A DNA stretch of 64,000 nt from Gracilariopsis chorda (lineage: Eukaryota > Rhodophyta > Florideophyceae > Gracilariales > Gracilariaceae), in the NCBI GenBank assembly GCA_003194525.1, contig NBIV01000093.1:62001-126000 (forward strand), given 5' to 3'. This document shows positions 55,401 to 64,000 of this stretch, one piece after another. The notes beneath the pieces were generated by a model, which saw only the letters and a program-made list of their open reading frames with translations, was not told the origin of the DNA and did no database searches. The position numbers were made by a program, and so were the translations under genes. Every line of letters begins with the position of its first letter. Position 1 is the stretch's first letter.

Positions 55401-55768
55401 TGTCTATCGGACCGCTGACCTCACATGAGGTCAAAACAATCAACTTTACGTTTAATTTTAGTTATTTTGATCGGAATTTTTTGCCTTTTGTAGTCCGTAT
55501 AAGTTATGCAACATGTTTTTGTATAGCAAAAATTCTAAGCTTCTGTTGTTTATGCTAGGTGAGAAGCAGAAACTTAAGACAACCAAATGGGTTGATAGAG
55601 ATGTGCTTGTGAAATATGGCTAATTTACTACAGAGCTTCAGAAAACCGGCTTTTTTGATATCAAAAACGTACTTTTGATTCAAAAACACCGTTTTTGACG
55701 CGTGTATGAAAGGTTCAAAACCTTCAAAAAATAATCATTTGGCAACATTACATCCGGGCGGATAGACA
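55401..55768. mobile_element. Non-autonomous relative of the piggyBac-like elements (368 bp)
   Basis: Termini TGTCTATCGGACCGC and inverted TGTCTATCCGCCC, flanked by CTAG at 55397-55400 and 55769-55772. Next to the left end is TGACCTCACATGAGGTCA (55416-55433), one base off the 18-bp palindrome of the full-length elements at 26455-32151. No coding capacity. Confidence 0.8.
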
Positions 55769-55985
55769 CTAGCTATTCTGAAGACAAATTAGCCTGAAGT
55801 TCCGGTTGCAAGCTAAACTGAAAGACCAACCGCGCTGCTCCAAGTTTTTGCCAAGTGTGCCGCTGTGCACTACTTGTACTTGGCGCCGTTTTGAGACCAG
55901 AATAATGACTTCCACATACCTTTTGCAACTGAATGCGTCAACAGTTGTCTCGCGAAGTCCGGGCCGTTGACTGTCGCAGTTCGAA

Positions 55986-56158
55986 AGATGGACAGCTCAC
56001 GAGGTCCCAACTTCACTCCTGATGAAGATCTAGCTCTTTACAGAGCATGGATCTCTGCAGAGAGTTTTAGCTTAAAACTGCAAGTCAAAAGGGTCGCTCG
56101 CATAATCTCCGTTCATGAAACTGTTTCTGGCGACATTTTTGGCTTTGGCAATCGCTGA
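55986..56158 (+). pseudogene. Myb/SANT-like domain fragment
   Basis: The frame reads MDSSRGPNFTPDEDLALYRAW, then ISAESFSLKLQVKR, resembling the start of the Myb/SANT-like DNA-binding protein that PIF/Harbinger elements encode beside their transposase. Only the first helix region is clear and the frame ends soon after, so this is a degenerate remainder. Position inside the Harbinger-type element supports the reading. Without that context the match would be weak. Confidence 0.4.
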
Positions 56159-56246
56159 TAGAGATGTTAGATGTGGAGTCAAACCAAATTTAGAAATTTG
56201 GCAAGTTTGGGATGCACTTTTAGGTCTCTTGATAGAGATGCTCTTA

Positions 56247-57276
56247 GGAAATAGCCAATGGCTCGAAGTTGTTTACGAAGAGGCTTCGGGTTCTGGGATA
56301 AGTGGGCTTGGCGGCGGCGGCTGTGCGGTGTGTTAGCTACGTGTGACAACAGGGTTTGCTGTCGCGGTCTTGGAAAGTTAGAAGCGCCTCCATCGCATGA
56401 GGCTATTGACGCCGAACGATAAAGGGTGCAAATCAGCTGCTAGTCGAATTGTCACATGTGGTAAAAGGATACGCTGATCGGGATGCCAGTTACGGACCGT
56501 TTTCACTCCTTGTCCGCGATCACGCATGCCTTCTCTGTTCAGATTGCTTCGAAGTATCTCCGGTTGGTGTGTGATGCCATTCACGCGACGGCAACAAGTA
56601 CAGCTCACGAGTGCGTCCGGTGCGCATGTTCCCGCGCACGTGACGTGACTGTCTGGCTGCCGGAAACCGGAGATTCAATAGGTTCTCCGCTCCCACAAGG
56701 TAGAAGTGCACGGCACACCGCCTAAGCTGTTGAAGTATAGCACGGATGATGTTCTTTGCAGAATAATGGTGTGTGGATGGCCGCAACGGGGCCGTCGGAA
56801 ATCTCCCTTTCCACCTCAACATCGAGCTCTCGATATTGGACTAGACGGCTTGTCACTAGTCAGACGCGCAATTGGAGCGGCATACAGCCAGGACGTGGGT
56901 GCTCCACGTGTAACATTCAACCTCAACTGGAGTGGTGAATGCACGCCGAGTAGAAAATGTATGCAGTTGAAGCCGCCATCTCGTTGGGGCCGCAGAAGGC
57001 ATGGGGATGACAGCCCAAAACAAAAACTTACAGAACATAGAACATTTGAGGGTTTATTAACACTCCTTCAACGCGGTGGTGGATCAACGTGTACTTGCGC
57101 GAACAGGAACTTGCTAGAAATGCGAGAAAGAAGGCTGTACCCTTGTACTCCGAATTTGTTTTAATACGAACCGCAACGATATATGTACAGTTGTGCACTC
57201 TGTAATAAGTGAGCTGTAGCATAAACAACGAGAAACAAGGTGTAAATGACACAGCATACATTCCGCGCCAGCTAAG
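56247..57276. other. Intergenic, no gene recognised
   Basis: The longest frame (56706-57164, plus, 152 aa) has no recognisable domain and an arginine- and proline-rich composition typical of chance frames. Confidence 0.35.
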
Positions 57277-57457
57277 CAGGGGCGTATTTGTGACCAACTA
57301 TTTTGCCACATGAAGTAGTCATTAGTCAATACTTTTCCAAAATTAGTAGTCAAAGACCGTCAATAATAATCAAAAAAAAGGATGATGACTACTTTTGCCG
57401 AGGTAGTCGGTCACATTCCCCATTATGGCAAAATAGTTGATCACAAATACGCCCCTG
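57277..57457. mobile_element. hAT-type MITE, copy 2, inverted relative to copy 1
   Basis: 181 bp, CAGGGGCGTATTTGTGACC ... TGATCACAAATACGCCCCTG. The interior matches copy 1 (54000-54182) in reverse orientation. Flanks CAGCTAAG and CAAGTAAG agree at six of eight positions. Confidence 0.75.
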
Positions 57458-59491
57458 CAAGTAAGACACAAAATTACCCGCAAAATACCTACGGGGTGGT
57501 GGTTAAGGTCAGATTGCGTTGCGTATTGTTAGCACAACCACTAGAGCGGTACATACACTTGTGTGAGCTCAGCAGAGAATTGAGATCCGTTTTGCAGTGC
57601 AGAAAAGGGGGGCGAATGTTTTCAACCTCAAAAAAAAGTAGGTGCACGTTCATGTGGGCCTTCCTAAATGTGTTTTAGCGCTTCTTCACGGCCACTTTGT
57701 GACAATGATGAAAGGCACAAATCGAACAACTTCATTCTCAACAAGCATCGCCCATGGTGATGTACGCGAGCGAGCGAGCGCTTTTTGGGATTGGAAGGCG
57801 CTATTCAGCTGCGGCAGTGAATGTGTGCTGTGAATATCAGCAATAAGCAGCTGTAACACTGAAACTGGAGAGGCGGCACGATGGAAGGTCTGGCTGGTTC
57901 TGAGGAGAGAACGCCAGACTTCATCTCCTTTAATAGAGTCTAATGGCTACAATCGATACATCTAGAAGATCCTGACACTACATTACGGGACACTAACGTC
58001 GGAGACAGAGCTTGTAGTCTGTCTTCGACTGAGCTCCGTGGCCCTACAGGTACGTCTGTGTTACAGCAGCGGCGAAAATGAGCCGAACGAGCAGCCAAAC
58101 AGTTGTGCAAGAAAGCGGGGGTAGTAAGGTTAAGAAGAGGGCGACAAGTGCATTGACGGAACGCATGAATGCGCGATGCAGGCGACAAGAAGCGATCGAA
58201 GGGGCGATCAGAAACGTGGAGGATCGGAACGATCGGGTGGCGGTGAGAATCACAAAGGAGGCGCGGGTGCGGACAAATGTGCTGCAGAAAGTAATAGGAA
58301 AAGCGGATGAAAGCAAGCGGGAAAGAAGAAGCGCCAATGAAGTATGGCCACATTTAAGAACAAGCGAACGATGTACAGTGAGCAGTAATGGCAGACGGCC
58401 ACGACCAACTTTTTGGAGGAGAAAACGGGCGCATGAATGAGCGCACAGAGATACTGCTCAGCGGAAGTGGTGGCACGCACTGTGCGCGTCAAGTGCTGTT
58501 GATTGTTGGCAGTGGCGGCGGAAATAGCTTGGTGGGAAAGCAGCGCGTGCGCCGCCTGCCTTGGACTCACGGGCAGCACCTGAGCACACGAGCACAGGGA
58601 CACACAGCGTTGCTCTAAGCGAGAAAAAGCAATGCATTCATGCACCGCACTTGCACACTTGCATGCGCTGTTGACCATTCACGGCGCCGGAAACGACGTG
58701 GCGGCAGTCTCGCTTGCAACACAAGAGAGCGCGAGTGCCACACTGACCGCGCACGTGTTCAAGTGTGCAGTGCGCCGTTCAGCTCACACAGTCAAAATGG
58801 GCGTGCAACTGCCGCGTGACGGAGCTGCAACGCGCGCGTGTTGAATCGTTTAACGCGAATGGGCGCCAACTGTTGCCGATACATGCACCCTTGTACCGTT
58901 GGTAACCGTTCGTACCTTTGTACCCACGGCGCCTGCAAGTATACGCGCCAGCAGCCCGCCCCAAAAAGGCGCAAGCTCACGCCTTTGTGCTTGGCCGCGT
59001 CCGCATCAGCCCTCGAAAAGTTCAGCAAGCGCTTCTTCGGCGACCGCCACCAAGGCGCACCACGCCCGTATTTCCGGGCAGATACACAGCTGGCGTCGCT
59101 CTGTATCGACTACTGCCAAGCAAAAACGTTCCAACGCGATAAAGCACAATGCAAACGTATCTGTTGTTGCCCGCTGCTTATTCGCGGCTCGCGGCGCTGC
59201 TTGTGACGCTTCGGCGACAGCGCGTAAACAACCACACCTGCGCTCACAGAGCATTGAGCCACATATGCAGAGTGCTGCCGCTGCTTGGCAGCCTCGGTAC
59301 AATACACCTCCCCATTGCCCTTGGATACAACCAACAACCTGTCCTGCACACCCTCATCGCCAATCAGTGCAACATCTCACATGTTATACGCCCTCCGTAT
59401 ACACCTTGTTGTCAAAACTTCATCACAGGCAGCGTTCAATGCCAATCCTCCTCCTCTCTCTTAATGCACCTTCACTCCACACCGTTCTGCC
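57458..59491. other. Intergenic and upstream region of the FG-GAP gene
   Basis: No gene recognised. A GTAC-rich cluster (TTGTACCGTTGG, TCGTACCTTTGTACCC) lies at about 58890-58924, roughly 570 bp upstream of the start codon at 59492. Frames at 58078-58440 and 58899-59960 are highly biased and carry no domain. Confidence 0.4.
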
Positions 59492-61297
59492 ATGTCACCG
59501 CACTCCCCCGCCAAACCACCCCCCACCATGCAGCACGCAGCTAACCAAACTGCCGCAGCTTCAGAATCGCTTCCAAGTGCACACCCTCCAAAGTCGTCGG
59601 CTTGCCTGCTCAATCTGCCACTGCGACGTAAACTACTCATATCAGCTGCCACAGTACTCATCCTTGCAACCGCAATCATTCTGGCTATTGTGTTCGCAAC
59701 GCGCAATTCTTCGCACGACGACCAACCTCAGGGCGCTGGCACGTCGCAGCAAACCTTATTGGCCCCGGACTCCGCCGCGCAGAAAGAGAAGCAAAACCAC
59801 ACCGAGGCAACATCTCCACCCAATGCGCAGCTCATCCCAGCGAGGCTGCAATTCCAAGATGTCACACTCGCTGCAAATTTGCGTGCCGATAACTCCACGC
59901 TCAAGTTGTACGGCGGTCCAACCGTGGTGGACATTGACCGAGATGGTTTCGTCGACTTGATTCTTTGTTACCACGACACTTATTTCGTGCGCCTGTACTT
60001 CAACAACGGAAACGGAACCTTTTCAAGCTCCAAATGGGCGCCATGGTATGACACGCATGGAATTTCTGCAACGCCAATATCACCGTACACCACAAACATG
60101 CGCTTCTCATTATCAGTGGGTGGCAACTGGGGGCTCAACCCAAGATCTCCGTACCTGTTCGAAGTTGACAGTACCACACGGCAGGTGCGAAACGTGACGA
60201 ATGAAGCGGGTGTGTACCATATGGTCGGGAGCGGGCGAACAGCATTGTACACGGACTTGAGTATGGGTGCCAACGTTGCGTATCCGGACGTACTATTTCT
60301 GAACGCGCCTCGACGAGACCCATCCGTACCGCATCACTTCGCGTATGAGAACGTGAACGGAACGCACTATACACTGCGTCAACTTGACGATGAATTCGCC
60401 CTGCATAAGAGCTCACATGGAACGGTGACGGATGTTGACAACGACGGCGTGATGGAAATCGTCACGTACTGGACGTTGCATGTGTGGAAACTTGTGGCTC
60501 CGTTCAAGTTTGAAGACATATCTGACGTGGTTTTACCGGCGGGATTGGATCGACGGGCATGCGTTGCAGTTGCTGAAATCGACTTTGACAACGACGGCGA
60601 TTTCGATCTGTACGTGGCGCGTCGGACGATGCCATGGCATAAGGAAGCGGCTTTCGACGACTACTTGCTTGAAAACCGGAACGGGACGTACGTTGAGGTT
60701 GGAGCGCAAGCTGGAGTGCCGAGGAACACGGCGTCTCGGGGAGTGACGGTTGGCGACTTCAACAACGACGGCTTGATGGATGTGTTCGTGGTGCAGCACA
60801 AATCGGGCGACATATTCCTGATGAACAACGGAAACGGAACGTTCTCAGTGGTGCGCGACGTGATCAAGCGCGAGGAGGGGGATGTAGGCGACCATGCGGT
60901 GGCGGTTGACTACGACATGGACGGGAGGGTGGACTTGATGTACGGCGCGGGCGACCACGATAAGGCGGTGGGCAGGTACAGGATATTGAAGAACGGCATG
61001 GCGATGAACGAGAGCACGCCGAACAGGTACTTGCACGTGCGGGTGAAGAACGCGCGGGAAGGGGGGTGCACGCCGCTGGACGCGGTGGTGGAGGTGCACT
61101 TGCGGGACGGAAGCGTGATGCGACGACGCGTCGGATCGCCGGGAGACGCGGTGGCGCACTCGTATCTGGAGACGCTGCACTTCGGGCTGCGCGCGTTCCA
61201 CTCGGCGCGCAAGGTGGTCGTCACGTACGCGAGCGGCTTCGTGGACGAGCTGCGCGACGTGCGCGCTGGACACGTGGCCAGCGTGGGTCGAATGTAA
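59492..61297 (+). CDS. FG-GAP/VCBS repeat single-pass membrane protein, 601 aa
   Basis: Short cytoplasmic N-terminus, one membrane segment at about residues 48-69 (LLISAATVLILATAIILAIVFA), then a large extracytoplasmic domain, so a type II membrane protein or uncleaved signal anchor. The outer part is built of FG-GAP/VCBS repeats whose calcium-binding loops are plain: DIDRDGFVD (from residue 147), DVDNDGVME (314), DFDNDGDFD (364), DFNNDGLMD (422) and DYDMDGRVD (473). NGNGTF motifs accompany them. The last 100 residues resemble the ASPIC/UnbV domain (LHVRVKNAREGG, SYLETLHFGL). Such beta-propeller proteins bind ligands or matrix polymers at the cell surface, and the exact partner is unknown. 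It is a single exon and the frame is intact. The start is the first ATG, and N-X-S/T sites are common outside. Confidence 0.85.
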   Translation: MSPHSPAKPPPTMQHAANQTAAASESLPSAHPPKSSACLLNLPLRRKLLISAATVLILATAIILAIVFATRNSSHDDQPQGAGTSQQTLLAPDSAAQKEKQNHTEATSPPNAQLIPARLQFQDVTLAANLRADNSTLKLYGGPTVVDIDRDGFVDLILCYHDTYFVRLYFNNGNGTFSSSKWAPWYDTHGISATPISPYTTNMRFSLSVGGNWGLNPRSPYLFEVDSTTRQVRNVTNEAGVYHMVGSGRTALYTDLSMGANVAYPDVLFLNAPRRDPSVPHHFAYENVNGTHYTLRQLDDEFALHKSSHGTVTDVDNDGVMEIVTYWTLHVWKLVAPFKFEDISDVVLPAGLDRRACVAVAEIDFDNDGDFDLYVARRTMPWHKEAAFDDYLLENRNGTYVEVGAQAGVPRNTASRGVTVGDFNNDGLMDVFVVQHKSGDIFLMNNGNGTFSVVRDVIKREEGDVGDHAVAVDYDMDGRVDLMYGAGDHDKAVGRYRILKNGMAMNESTPNRYLHVRVKNAREGGCTPLDAVVEVHLRDGSVMRRRVGSPGDAVAHSYLETLHFGLRAFHSARKVVVTYASGFVDELRDVRAGHVASVGRM

Positions 61298-62357
61298 ATT
61301 ACTCTGACGCCAAAACAATTACCTTGCTGCTGAGTTCATTCATGCGGCGAAGAAGGTAGCGGACCGCCAGCCGTTATCCAGTAAAGTGATGCAGCAATGC
61401 GCGCTGCGCAACGGTGCAGCATGGGACCCTCTGATGCTAACTTTCCCCGCCTCCGCACATGGTATAATTCTGGTTGCTTTACAACAAGAGGCTAGCGACA
61501 TAGTCTTCTCATCTTCTCAGACGCTGCCACTTTTCGCAATTTCTGACACACGCTTGGTGCGCTCTGTACGGTGGCTGGCTAGCCCACGCTGAGAGCACGT
61601 ACGGCGCAGGTGCCAAGTCAAGGTACAAAGGTACCGAGACCGACGGTGATGTTCACAGCAAGTTTGCAAGAAAAAACGGCAATAGTTCTGCATCACAATT
61701 ACTGAGATCTCAACTCGCCTGAAATACCCACGACTGACGCCATGGCTAAACATTTATGTTCTTCCGTTGCCTCCACCCTCCGCTCTTTATCTTGAGGTCA
61801 CCATGTCTAACACCGCCATTTAATTCATGTGTAACTGAGCGCCGGCTGCTGCACCGTCCTACCAAGGGTAAGCTGGTTACCCTTGGTGCGCACAGTGCGC
61901 ATCGCTGCTGTGCAAAACAACGCGTCAACCCTTCCACTTACTCGCACTAAATCATCCCACTGCTTGTGTACCTTCTTTTTGGCTGCCCTGTGCCCCAAAA
62001 CAGCCGTACCTCATCCCAACCCGACTGTGAATGCAACTACAACGATGTGCATGGTATGTAACTTATTGCACAAAACTACGCCCGTTCACAGGCACGTAAA
62101 GCCATTTGCAGCTTGTGTGCACCCTTGGTACGTACTTTCCCGAATTGTGTCTCACTTTGCTAATCTTGAGCATAACATCACTCTTCAAATGTGCGCGCGC
62201 CCACATAGCTGTTAATGCGTGTACCCTACTTATTCATCGCAGTTCTGTACCTCTCCAGCGATTATACCGCTAGGCTGACCACTCATCATTGTTTTGTTCA
62301 TCTTCGCCTTCTACTCACGATATGCGTTGTACATTTCTTCTTCACGCACTTGTTCAC
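61298..62357. other. Intergenic between FG-GAP and haloperoxidase genes
   Basis: No gene. Contains GTAC-type motifs (AAGGTACAAAGGTACCGAG near 61621, CCCTTGGTACGTAC near 62124) and a strong double inverted repeat at 61861-61900. Confidence 0.45.
61861..61900. repeat. Two adjacent perfect inverted repeats
   Basis: ACCAAGGGTAA (61861-61871) pairs perfectly with TTACCCTTGGT (61877-61887) across a 5-nt loop. Immediately after, GCGCAC and GTGCGC (61888-61900) pair across one base. This lies about 575-610 bp upstream of the haloperoxidase start codon. Confidence 0.65.
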
Positions 62358-62364
62358 TATAAAT
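62358..62364 (+). promoter_or_regulatory. TATA box of the haloperoxidase gene
   Basis: TATAAAT, 110 bp upstream of the ATG at 62474. It predicts transcription start near 62390 and a leader of about 85 nt. Confidence 0.6.
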
Positions 62365-62473
62365 TACCCCTGCTACGTCCCAACCGCAGACGACATGTTC
62401 TCTCATCATCTCTCACTCCCATTCCACCTCATCACAACTCTAACCGTCTAACCGCCTCCCTAACATATCCGCT

Positions 62474-64000
62474 ATGAAGATCTTACAACTCGTCCTTGTC
62501 GCCGCACTTCTGCTTTGGACTTGCAGTGCAACATACACGCCCAAAGTATTCCGTCCCCAGTCATGCTCTTCAACAGCAGATTGTCCATTCTCACCCTTTG
62601 TCAGGTGCATCCGAGGCTCATGCAAGGATCTTCGTCAACGAATTTTCGCCCTCCGTCCGGTCGGTAACAACCCTGCACCAGTCGCGCCTGCAGGGCCACC
62701 TCGAAATGTAGGAAACGCCTGTCAATCCATCAGGGACTGCGATTCCGGTCTAGTCTGCGTCGATCAAAACCCTGGAGGGCGATGTGAGCAATTGGACGGA
62801 ATGATCGGTCTTGCCAGTTTTGTTGTCAACCTCATCCAGGAAGACTATTCTCCCCCTTCTGGTCGCGACCCCGATCCGGATCAGGGAGGGCCGACACGCA
62901 CTTCAAGAGCAATGGCAATTATCTTCCTCGCGGCTCATGATGCCTTTGCCACCGTGACTGGAGAATTCAAGGCACGAACCAGGCTCAGGTCACTTCGCAT
63001 TGCGTCGAAATTTATCAGGTCTGCGGTGCGATCTCTGGATGATGACGAGGTTGAAAAGGAAGCCGTGTTCGCCATGCAAGCCGCTGCACTTACTGCCGCA
63101 AAGCTGCTTTACCCCTCTCGTCGCAGCACTATTGATCCCGTGCTTGACGCCGTTACAGAGGGCGCTCGTTCAGAATTTGTCGAATTTGGTGAAACCTTTG
63201 GTGAACAATTGTTCAAATCTAGACTTAATGACGGATCTCAACGCCCTCAGCTTGACGACGAGTTCGAGATTGGAGAGCTTTTGAGACATCAACCCGACCC
63301 CAACTTCCCCATCGTTGAAAACGATCCAAACGCCGTGCAGAGGAACTTTGGTCGGTTCTGGGGTGAGGTCACGCCGTTTGCCATTCGCGATGTCGAGCGT
63401 GATGCATTCTTGGGTCCATTTCCGGAACTTCCCTCTCGCGAGTACCGTGAGAATCTTGAAGAAGTTACTATTATGGGAGAATGCAATGAGTTTACCAATG
63501 ATGATGGTATCCTTCTTCAGGACATTGGAATCTTCTGGGGATACGATGGCGCACCTCGGCTCGGAACGCCTCCCCGTCTGTTCTTGCAAACTGTGCTTGC
63601 AATTGACGAAGTTCAGGAACTGTCCCTGCCTGATAGTGTTCGGGCTATTACTGCTGTCGGCGTATCCATGGCTGACGCTGGAATTGCCGCATGGTACTGG
63701 AAGTTCTTCTACGACCTGTGGCGTCCTACTAGCGGTGTGCGAAATGATACTATCACCCCCGATCCGGACTGGGATCCCCGCGGTCTTCCTCTGAGCAACC
63801 TCGACCGTACTCCGCGTCCACCGGAGTGTGTTGGTCTCAACCCTGACTTCCCCGCCTATCCTTCTGGCCATGCCACTTTCGGTGCAGCTGCGTTCTTCAC
63901 CATTGCGAAGGTCCTTGGAAAGGAACCTAAGGATGTTGTTGCCACCATTACCTCCGATGAGTTCAACGGACGTACTACTGAAGGAACCACAGGTGAAGTT
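62474..64000 (+). CDS. Vanadium-dependent haloperoxidase (PAP2 superfamily), 3' end beyond the window
   Basis: Open from ATG at 62474 to the window edge (509 codons). A signal peptide (MKILQLVLVAALLLWTCSA, cleavage near residue 19) sends it outside the cell. Two small four-cysteine modules follow (C31, C37, C45, C50 and C83, C89, C95, C104). The catalytic domain then shows PAP2/haloperoxidase motif 1, K410 followed after six residues by R417-P418 (KFFYDLWRP), and motif 2, P463-S-G-H466 (YPSGHATFGAAAFFT). Motif 3, with the vanadate-linking histidine, would lie beyond the end. The family oxidises halides with peroxide (HOX formation) and, in seaweeds, serves defence and halocarbon production. 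It resembles the bacterial-type subgroup rather than classical algal bromoperoxidase, by its WYWKF...RP wording. Halide choice cannot be read. No intron so far. Confidence 0.85.
   Translation, partial: MKILQLVLVAALLLWTCSATYTPKVFRPQSCSSTADCPFSPFVRCIRGSCKDLRQRIFALRPVGNNPAPVAPAGPPRNVGNACQSIRDCDSGLVCVDQNPGGRCEQLDGMIGLASFVVNLIQEDYSPPSGRDPDPDQGGPTRTSRAMAIIFLAAHDAFATVTGEFKARTRLRSLRIASKFIRSAVRSLDDDEVEKEAVFAMQAAALTAAKLLYPSRRSTIDPVLDAVTEGARSEFVEFGETFGEQLFKSRLNDGSQRPQLDDEFEIGELLRHQPDPNFPIVENDPNAVQRNFGRFWGEVTPFAIRDVERDAFLGPFPELPSREYRENLEEVTIMGECNEFTNDDGILLQDIGIFWGYDGAPRLGTPPRLFLQTVLAIDEVQELSLPDSVRAITAVGVSMADAGIAAWYWKFFYDLWRPTSGVRNDTITPDPDWDPRGLPLSNLDRTPRPPECVGLNPDFPAYPSGHATFGAAAFFTIAKVLGKEPKDVVATITSDEFNGRTTEGTTGEV

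Larger units (their letters stand above)
55290..56243. mobile_element. PIF/Harbinger-type element (954 bp), interrupted
   Basis: 15-bp perfect terminal inverted repeats, GAGCATCTCTATCAA (55290-55304) and TTGATAGAGATGCTC (56229-56243), flanked by TTA on both sides (55287-55289 and 56244-56246). This is the 3-bp duplication typical of PIF/Harbinger. Subterminal copies of GCATCTCTATCAA occur near 55345 and, inverted and diverged, near 56157. The interior holds a Myb/SANT-like fragment and an inserted CTAG-flanked element. No transposase was found, so it is non-autonomous. Confidence 0.7.

Noticed and set aside
56706-57164. 152-codon plus-strand frame
   Set aside because: Composition of a chance frame and no recognisable domain.
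58078-58440. 120-codon basic frame upstream of the FG-GAP gene
   Set aside because: Highly charged with no recognisable domain, in a GC-biased region with frames open on both strands. Not enough support for a gene.
58899-59960. 353-codon plus-strand frame overlapping the FG-GAP gene
   Set aside because: No domain, biased composition, and it overlaps the clear FG-GAP coding region in another phase.

Overview
The window looks like nuclear DNA of a florideophyte red alga such as Chondrus crispus. The reasons are an extracellular vanadium-haloperoxidase-type gene, long uninterrupted single-exon host genes, and gene-poor stretches packed with nested Ty3/gypsy retrotransposons. The organism name is an inference. 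No tRNA, rRNA or CRISPR array was seen. Only five host genes are convincing: a glycine-rich secreted protein (23636-24565, minus), a multi-pass membrane protein of unknown function (32510-33997, minus), a decayed dynamin-like GTPase gene (36716-36759 and 51092-53090, plus), an FG-GAP/VCBS repeat membrane protein (59492-61297, plus) and the 5' part of a vanadium haloperoxidase (62474 to the window end, plus).

Left third (1-23480). This is a retrotransposon graveyard. Two truncated Ty3/gypsy fossils (1-1740 plus, 2095-4990 minus) lie beside a three-level nest. Element A (4990-8891, resuming at 18431-18784, plus) was split by its own sister family member B (8892-18430, minus; 252/253-bp LTRs). 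B was in turn split by C (13098-17630, minus; 219-bp LTRs). A 5'-truncated chromovirus D (18785 to about 22400, plus) and a gag-like frame in the opposite direction (22409-23479) follow.

Middle (23481-36715). After the glycine-rich gene comes a small remnant of the family of element F. Next to it is a tail-to-tail pair of piggyBac-like DNA transposons (26455-29279 and 29284-32151) that form a 5.7-kb inverted repeat sharing a central CTAG. The membrane-protein gene and about 2.7 kb with no recognisable gene follow.

Right-centre (36716-53090). A dynamin-like gene received chromovirus E (36760-51091; 201-bp LTRs; perfect GTTTT target duplication). E's gag region then received chromovirus F (41056-50561; 695-bp LTRs; perfect TTCCG duplication). 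Both LTR pairs are about 98-99% identical, so these insertions are recent compared with A-C (about 85-87%). F has the most unusual property in the window. Its LTRs and its coding region are saturated with tiny hairpins, typically CCNN, 3-5 nt, NNGG, one about every 25-35 bp, far above chance by a hand estimate. Elements E and A-D do not show this.

Right end (53091-64000). This part holds short DNA transposons (two inverted hAT-type MITEs, and a PIF/Harbinger-type element carrying a Myb/SANT-like fragment that was itself invaded by a non-autonomous relative of the piggyBac-like elements). The last two host genes follow, with a TATA box upstream of the haloperoxidase.
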